Below are positions 59,640-64,000 of a stretch of DNA of 64,000 nucleotides, piece by piece; the first letter of the stretch is position 1; each line of letters opens with the position of its first letter. The translations under genes were made by a program, and so were the position numbers. This DNA is from DATNIB01 sp035604685. GTDB lineage: Bacteria > Actinomycetota > Acidimicrobiia > Acidimicrobiales > RAAP-2. Where the stretch lies: the NCBI GenBank assembly GCA_035604685.1, contig DATNIB010000001.1, positions 42,896 through 106,895 on the forward strand, in the 5' to 3' direction. The notes beneath the pieces were generated by a model that was given only the letters and a program-made list of their open reading frames with translations, had not been told where the DNA came from and made no database searches.

Positions 59640-60176
59640 TCAGGCGCGGAGTTGTCGGAACACGTGGCTGATTGTCGACTCCTCAGTGAACTCGTATGGG
59701 TACCCGATGACGTTCACCTCGGGCTCAATTGAGACCTCGTATGAGCCCTTGAATGCTGCCAGTACGTTGCCCGGACCAAATACCAGGCGCATGCATCCCA
59801 CCCAGCCGGCGACGTGGATCGCGGTTCCGACGATGCCGGAACAAGGACGGAAGATGGGACCCCGCTCGTGCGGCATGACGGTCAGCTCGAAGGACTCTCC
59901 GAGGCCCGACCCCCATGCACAGGCGCCCCCGGCGGAGTTGGGCTGAGGCGTTCCCGGGCCGATCGACGATGCAAAATTCAAAAGGTGCAGGACCTCATTG
60001 GAGGTGAGGAGGCCACACACCTCGATGTCGGAGATCGGGGGGAGCGGGGTCGCCGCCGAAGCGGCGTGGGGAGGCATGGAGGACCTCGGTACGAGGGCAT
60101 ACCCCAGCAAGCCCAGTGCGGAGATGACAAACGCGAGGACGGAGACGACGAGCAGAAGCCGCAATCCCTTCTGCAA
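59640..60176 (-). CDS. Membrane-anchored protein with DUF3558-like domain
   Basis: A 178-residue protein with an N-terminal hydrophobic anchor (LRLLLVVSVLAFVISALGLLGYALV) and an exported domain with EVCGLLTSNEVLHLLNF and GGACAWGSG, resembling the cysteine-containing DUF3558 pattern of actinobacterial exported proteins. The TTG at 60176 is chosen because GGAGGTGA lies 5 bases upstream; the frame is open to 60245. Function unknown. Confidence 0.55.
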   Translation of the reverse strand: MQKGLRLLLVVSVLAFVISALGLLGYALVPRSSMPPHAASAATPLPPISDIEVCGLLTSNEVLHLLNFASSIGPGTPQPNSAGGACAWGSGLGESFELTVMPHERGPIFRPCSGIVGTAIHVAGWVGCMRLVFGPGNVLAAFKGSYEVSIEPEVNVIGYPYEFTEESTISHVFRQLRA

Positions 60177-60344
60177 CGGTTCACCTCCACACCTGTGTGA
60201 AGCGGGACCGTACCAGTACAGAATTGCCGCTTCAAGCGCGAACAAGGCGGCTCGAACCCAGGGGGTCGGAACCGTTGCTGGGCTGACATCCGGGACATCA
60301 CTACGGCGCTCAGCACTTCCAAACGCGTATTTTGTTTGAGCTTT

Positions 60345-60375
60345 GGGTAGTGTAGCACGGCATGCTACACTACCC
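60345..60375 (+). promoter_or_regulatory. Toxin-antitoxin operator: perfect 13-bp inverted repeat overlapping the promoter
   Basis: GGGTAGTGTAGCA (60345-60357) and TGCTACACTACCC (60363-60375) are exact reverse complements around five bases. TACACT (60366-60371), inside the right arm, ends 6 bases before the GTG at 60378 and is a -10 box. Binding of the antitoxin or the complex here would shut off its own operon. Confidence 0.8.
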
Positions 60376-60377
60376 CT

Positions 60378-60632
60378 GTGCCTAGGGAGATCACCCAGCG
60401 AGAGCTTCGGAACGAGAGTGGCGAAATCATGCGCCGTCTGGACAATGGAGAGACCTTTGTCGTGACGAGGAATGGTGTGCCCGTCGGAGAATTGGCGCCC
60501 ATGCGCCGGCTTCGTTTCGTCCGCTCCGAAGCGGTCGTTGGGCTATTCCGGCAGGCCCCAGGCCTCGACTACGTGAGATTTCGCGCTGATCTGGACCGAG
60601 TGAGTTCCCAGGACCCCACTCCACGTGGTTGA
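60378..60632 (+). CDS. Phd/YefM-type (VapB) antitoxin
   Basis: An 84-residue antitoxin. The N-terminal part MPREITQRELRNESGEIMRRLDNGETFVVTRNGVPVGEL... is the typical Phd/YefM DNA-binding fold; the C-terminal 40 residues are the toxin-binding tail. The GTG start is fixed by the -10 box inside the upstream palindrome (leaderless). The stop overlaps the toxin GTG by 8 bases, giving coupled translation. Confidence 0.87.
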   Translation: MPREITQRELRNESGEIMRRLDNGETFVVTRNGVPVGELAPMRRLRFVRSEAVVGLFRQAPGLDYVRFRADLDRVSSQDPTPRG

Positions 60633-61038
60633 GCAGCCCCGCCATGCTCGAGGGATCATCGACACCTCGGTGGTCATCGACTTAGAACGACTTGAACCTG
60701 AGGTTCTTCCGGTCGCGGTGGCGATCAGCGTTGTGACATTGGCGGAGCTCGCCGCGGGTCCTCATGCCGCGAGTGATCCCGAAGAACGTGCCCGACGGCA
60801 GGATCGGTTACAGCGGGCGGAAGCGGTCTTTGATCCTCTGCCCCTCGACAGCGATGCCGCGCGGGCCTACGGGCGGGTCTATGCCGCCGTGACCGGAGCA
60901 GGGCGCAAGGCTCGGGGTCCCCGCGCCTTTGACCTTTTGATCGCGGCGACTGCCTGCTCCGCTCAGCTGCCGCTCTATACGCGCAATCCCGGCGATTTTC
61001 GCGGGCTCGAGAGCATGGTTGAGGTCGTGTCAGTCTGA
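60625..61038 (+). CDS. VapC-type PIN-domain toxin ribonuclease
   Basis: A 137-residue PIN nuclease. Acidic residues that bind Mg are seen in GIIDTSVVIDLE (Asp13), TLAELAAG (Glu) and AFDLLIAATA (Asp), with a further Asp in YTRNPGDF. VapC toxins cleave specific tRNAs or rRNA; the target here is unknown. It overlaps the antitoxin gene and shares its operator. Confidence 0.88.
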   Translation: MVEQPRHARGIIDTSVVIDLERLEPEVLPVAVAISVVTLAELAAGPHAASDPEERARRQDRLQRAEAVFDPLPLDSDAARAYGRVYAAVTGAGRKARGPRAFDLLIAATACSAQLPLYTRNPGDFRGLESMVEVVSV

Positions 61039-61327
61039 CCTCTTGGCGTCGAGGTCGGTTAATCCAGCCGCATGCGCCTGCGGACGCTCTGTCGCGGCCG
61101 TCCGTCCGTGCTCTACTCTCAGCGCAAAGCGCCGTCGGTCGGGGTTCAAAGGTGGCCGGTCAACGACGGGGTCAGCCCGTTCCAGGCACTAGCGACTGCC
61201 CTCGAAAATCTCCGGAGACTGCTCGGGGCCGCCATTCCAGTCCCAGCGTCTGACCGTCTTGGAATCACCCCCGAAACAGATGCTCTCCATCCGAGCCGGC
61301 CCACCTGGGCCAAGGCGGCGGACCCTG

Positions 61328-62626
61328 CTATGCCGTTTTCGCAGAGGCCGGACGCCTGCCGAAACCGCCGATGCCACCGGTGATGTGCTGGATATTGAAT
61401 TCGGGTAGGTCTTGGGTGAATTCATCAGCATGCGTTCGAACGTGGCTCACCTCGAACCCGATGCGTTCGACGTCGGGTTGGAGCGCTTCGACGTCGAAAC
61501 CGTAGAGGTCTGCTGCAGTGTCGAAAAGGATGTGGTGTGCCTCGTTCTCGGTGATGATCGGCGTCGTGACCAGGGTGGCCACCTCACCCATGTTCCGCTG
61601 GAAGCACGTCTCGAAGTGAGGGAAGTCCACCCCGTACATGAGCGGCCCGGTACCGATGTGGAATCCGGGCTTGGACTCGCCCTCAGTGTTCTTGCCCAAG
61701 ACGTCGCCCGCCGGGTCCTGGCGGGGCGAGAACGGCGAGAGCCCGACGAAGATGTTGGTACCGAAGTACTCACCGGGCTTCCGCTTGATCGTCGGCTTTA
61801 TCGACCACTGTCCCATCCAGTCGCTGTCGCAGATCCTGTCCAGGTAGTTGATCGTGGGAATGATGAGGTGGACTTGGGTCTCGATCCAGGCCGCACGCAG
61901 GTCCGGGAACCGGTCGAACACGCCTCCGACGATGAGCATCCACAGAGAGCGGTTGGAGAAGAACGCGTTCTCGGTGGAGATCAGCATGAACGTACCGAAC
62001 CCCGGCGCGATGCCTCGGAGGCCCAAGCTTCCTTGCGGTCCGTTGGGGTCGAAACCACCACCGTGCTGGCTGATTGGCAAGCCGGTCTCTTGGCAGGCCT
62101 CCCAGATCGGGTCCAGCTCGGGTTCGAAGAAGAACTTGCCGCTTCGGGTGAGCCCCGGCAAGCCGATGCCGCCCAGGCCGTGCTCCTTGGCCCAGTACAC
62201 CTCCGCGACCGCCTGATCGACGTCGGCAAAGGACATCATCATCTGACCCCGGCGCCGTTCCGGGTCCCGCGCACAGAAGTCGACCAGCCAGCGGTTGTAG
62301 GCCTGACGCCCGGCCTCGCCGAGTTCGGCGTTGGTGGGATTGGCGAAGTCGTCCAGTCGGTTCTGCTGGAACGGCTGGCCGTTGGGGAACAGCACCTCGG
62401 CGACCACCCCGATGCTCTCCAGCTTGGAGGTGCGAAGGTCCGAATCCCATTGCACATCAGGGGCGAAGTCGGGATGCAGGTTCCCCGAGTCCGGAGTCCC
62501 CGCCTCCTCGGCCGCCTTGACCTGCTCGTCGTAGGCCTCGAGATGCTTCGCCGGGAGATAGTCGCGGTACTGCCCGCGGGATCCCCTGACGTGCCCATCG
62601 ATCGAGATGATCGCCGTCTTAGCCAT
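61328..62626 (-). CDS. Amidohydrolase family protein (tandem paralogue 1)
   Basis: A 432-residue metal-dependent hydrolase of the amidohydrolase-2/ACMSD-like type. It starts MAKTAIISIDGHV (Asp-x-His metal motif), has LPISQHGGG (metal His) and a C-terminal GVDFPHFE (catalytic Asp). The substrate is unknown; relatives include decarboxylases and hydrolases of aromatic or lactone intermediates. The ATG has a GGAGAGGACAGG site. The gene at 63975 is a clear full-length paralogue with the same motifs, so this is a tandem duplication. Confidence 0.87.
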   Translation of the reverse strand: MAKTAIISIDGHVRGSRGQYRDYLPAKHLEAYDEQVKAAEEAGTPDSGNLHPDFAPDVQWDSDLRTSKLESIGVVAEVLFPNGQPFQQNRLDDFANPTNAELGEAGRQAYNRWLVDFCARDPERRRGQMMMSFADVDQAVAEVYWAKEHGLGGIGLPGLTRSGKFFFEPELDPIWEACQETGLPISQHGGGFDPNGPQGSLGLRGIAPGFGTFMLISTENAFFSNRSLWMLIVGGVFDRFPDLRAAWIETQVHLIIPTINYLDRICDSDWMGQWSIKPTIKRKPGEYFGTNIFVGLSPFSPRQDPAGDVLGKNTEGESKPGFHIGTGPLMYGVDFPHFETCFQRNMGEVATLVTTPIITENEAHHILFDTAADLYGFDVEALQPDVERIGFEVSHVRTHADEFTQDLPEFNIQHITGGIGGFGRRPASAKTA

Positions 62627-62703
62627 CTTGCCTGTCCTCTCCTTGGGACCCGTGTCCTTGGGACCCCTGACCGCTTATGCGAGCCTTGAAATTCGTCCTT
62701 CGG

Positions 62704-63975
62704 CTATACGGAGGCGGTTGCGCCGGCCGCCGCGCTTCCCATCAGTGGTGCCCTGGTCTCCCTCGGCATCTTGCGCTTCAGCTCCTCGGCATTCGCACGA
62801 ACCTCGGCCAAGTCGAAGCCGACCCGGTCGATATCGGGTTGCAGACCGGGTAGGTCGAACTGATACACCCGGGCCGCGTTCTCCAGGAGGATTCGGCGAG
62901 CATCGTCATCCGTCACTCCCGGCGTGGCCACCAGTGTCGCCACCTCGCCCATGGTTCGATCGAAAATCGACTCATACTGGGGATAGTCCACCCCGAACAT
63001 CGCCCCATCAACGCCGATGTGGACACCTGGCAGGGGCCGACCGAAAGCATCCTTGCCCACCAGGTCGTCCATGGAAATCTGCACGGACGAGAACGGAGAG
63101 ACCCCGACGAAGACGTTCGTCCCCAGATACTCGCTCGCGAAACGCTCGGTCGTCTGCTCGCGGTTCCTCGTCCTGGCGAACCCCATCCAGTCCCCCGCAG
63201 GGTCCACCATGCTGTCCAGGTGCTGGAGGGCCGCGACGATCAGGTACGCCTGGGTCTCGACGTAGCACACGCGCAGCTCGGGGAACCGGTCGAAGACGCC
63301 CCCGGAGATCAGCATCCACAACGAACGGTTGGAGAAGAACGCGTTTTCCGCCATGGCCACCACCAGCGGCGCGAATCCCCCGGGCCCGTAATCGGGAAGG
63401 CTGGCCCCGCCGTGCGCGCTGATTGGCAAGCCGGTCTCCTGGCAGGCTGCCCAGATCGGATCGAGTTCGGGGTCGACGAAGGACCGGCTGTCCCGGGTGA
63501 GCTCCGGCAGCATGATCCCACCCAAGCCGTGCTCCTTGGCCCAGTAGATATCCCGAACTGCCTGCTCGTTGTCCATGAACGATGTCTGCATCTGACCGCG
63601 ACGCCGCTCCGGTGCCCGTGCACAGAAGTCGGCGAGCCACCGGTTGTAGGCCTGCCGGCCTGCCTCGGCCAGCTCGGCGCTGGCCGCGCGGGGATGGTCA
63701 TCCAGCCGGTTGATCTGGAAGGGCTGGCCGTTGGGGAACAGCACCTCGGCGACCACCCCGATCGCTCCGAGGCTCTCGAGGCGACGGTCGGAGTCCCATT
63801 GGACTTCTGGGGCCAGCTCGGGGTTTAGGTTCCCCGCATCGGGGATCCCGGCTTCCTCGGCCGCCTTGACCTCCTCGTCGAAGGCCTCCAGGTACTTCTC
63901 AGAGACGTACTCACGGTATTCCCGACGGGACGCCTTCACGTGCCCATCGACCGAGATCACGGCTATTTTGCCCAT
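62704..63975 (-). CDS. Amidohydrolase family protein (tandem paralogue 2)
   Basis: 423 residues, colinear with the downstream paralogue: MGKIAVISVDGHV, EVLFPNGQPFQINRLDD, LPISAHGGAS, and GVDYPQYE where paralogue 1 has GVDFPHFE. The conserved aspartate remains but the following His is Gln. ATG 63975 is chosen because it aligns with the other copy; a TTG at 63981 is also in frame. It is the first of the pair on the minus strand; any upstream genes lie beyond the window. Confidence 0.86.
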   Translation of the reverse strand: MGKIAVISVDGHVKASRREYREYVSEKYLEAFDEEVKAAEEAGIPDAGNLNPELAPEVQWDSDRRLESLGAIGVVAEVLFPNGQPFQINRLDDHPRAASAELAEAGRQAYNRWLADFCARAPERRRGQMQTSFMDNEQAVRDIYWAKEHGLGGIMLPELTRDSRSFVDPELDPIWAACQETGLPISAHGGASLPDYGPGGFAPLVVAMAENAFFSNRSLWMLISGGVFDRFPELRVCYVETQAYLIVAALQHLDSMVDPAGDWMGFARTRNREQTTERFASEYLGTNVFVGVSPFSSVQISMDDLVGKDAFGRPLPGVHIGVDGAMFGVDYPQYESIFDRTMGEVATLVATPGVTDDDARRILLENAARVYQFDLPGLQPDIDRVGFDLAEVRANAEELKRKMPRETRAPLMGSAAAGATASV

Positions 63976-64000
63976 CGACAACCCCGTGGCCTGGCAAGGG

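Noticed and set aside
61195..61230. Possible third copy of the 97-bp repeat (CTCGAAAATCTCCGGAGACTGCT)
   Set aside because: Only about 25 bases resemble the repeat, with several mismatches, so chance similarity cannot be excluded.
61072..61383. Plus-strand frame of about 100 codons after the VapC gene
   Set aside because: No ribosome binding site, no -10 box, no domain, and it runs into the convergent amidohydrolase gene. The region is treated as non-coding.
1..64000. CRISPR array, rRNA operon, complete insertion sequence or prophage
   Set aside because: No regularly spaced repeats, no rRNA sequence, no transposase and no phage structural genes were seen in the window.

Overview
This is a very GC-rich chromosomal window from an actinobacterium. 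Gene order matches the mycobacterial/streptomycete chromosome: infB-rbfA-truB-ribF-rpsO-pnp-M16 peptidase, then dapB, dapA-rnj, ftsK, miaB-miaA-dapF-hflX, and lexA/LysM-nrdR. Gram-positive LexA boxes, an RskA-type anti-sigma factor, an Rv2578c-like radical SAM protein and many GTG starts agree with this. An E. coli-type dapD and the absence of recA between ftsK and miaB make a deep-branching group such as Acidimicrobiia more likely than Mycobacteriales or Streptomyces; that placement is inference.

Layout. 1-13.3 kb: translation and RNA-decay operon, an M16 peptidase, a YfhO-like membrane protein, dapB. 13.3-19.6 kb: two TetR regulators, a membrane GGDEF-EAL protein, a GNAT-like protein and a ferritin-like diiron protein. 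19.7-24.1 kb: dapA, RNase J, a candidate lipoprotein and two small unknown genes. 24.1-31.1 kb (minus strand): a four-gene set made of a degenerate GGDEF protein, an unknown protein, a 974-residue acyltransferase-like/E1-like/nitroreductase fusion resembling M. tuberculosis Rv1355c (MoeY), and a GAF-GGDEF-EAL protein resembling Rv1354c. 31.3-44.9 kb: SOS-controlled radical SAM gene, ftsK, a D,D-carboxypeptidase, thrB, miaB, miaA, dapF, hflX, dapC, dapD, dapE. With dapA and dapB this gives every step of the succinylase diaminopimelate route from dapA to dapF. 45-47.4 kb: a second ferritin-like protein divergent from a SigK/RskA-like pair. 47.4-55.2 kb: lexA and a divergent LysM protein, nrdR, a PIG-L deacetylase, dinB, an L,D-transpeptidase, glnD. 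55.2-57.2 kb: a secreted CocE-type hydrolase and tRNA-Cys. 57.2-64 kb: a looser accessory segment with direct repeats, a TetR cassette, a Bfd-like protein, a VapBC-type toxin-antitoxin pair and two tandem amidohydrolases.

Regulation can be read in several places. Many genes have a TANNNT -10 box ending 6-8 bases before the ATG or GTG, the signature of leaderless transcripts; this decides several start codons. LexA boxes lie at lexA, the LysM gene and the radical SAM gene. Palindromic operators overlap the promoters of two TetR genes, the MoeY-like gene and the toxin-antitoxin pair. A pair of SigK-like promoter sequences lies in the gap between sigK and its divergent ferritin-like neighbour.

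The most unusual items are the three-domain MoeY-like fusion in a c-di-GMP-associated gene set, a DapF whose first catalytic cysteine is a serine, the SOS box on a leaderless radical SAM gene, and the direct-repeat-flanked TetR cassette downstream of tRNA-Cys.
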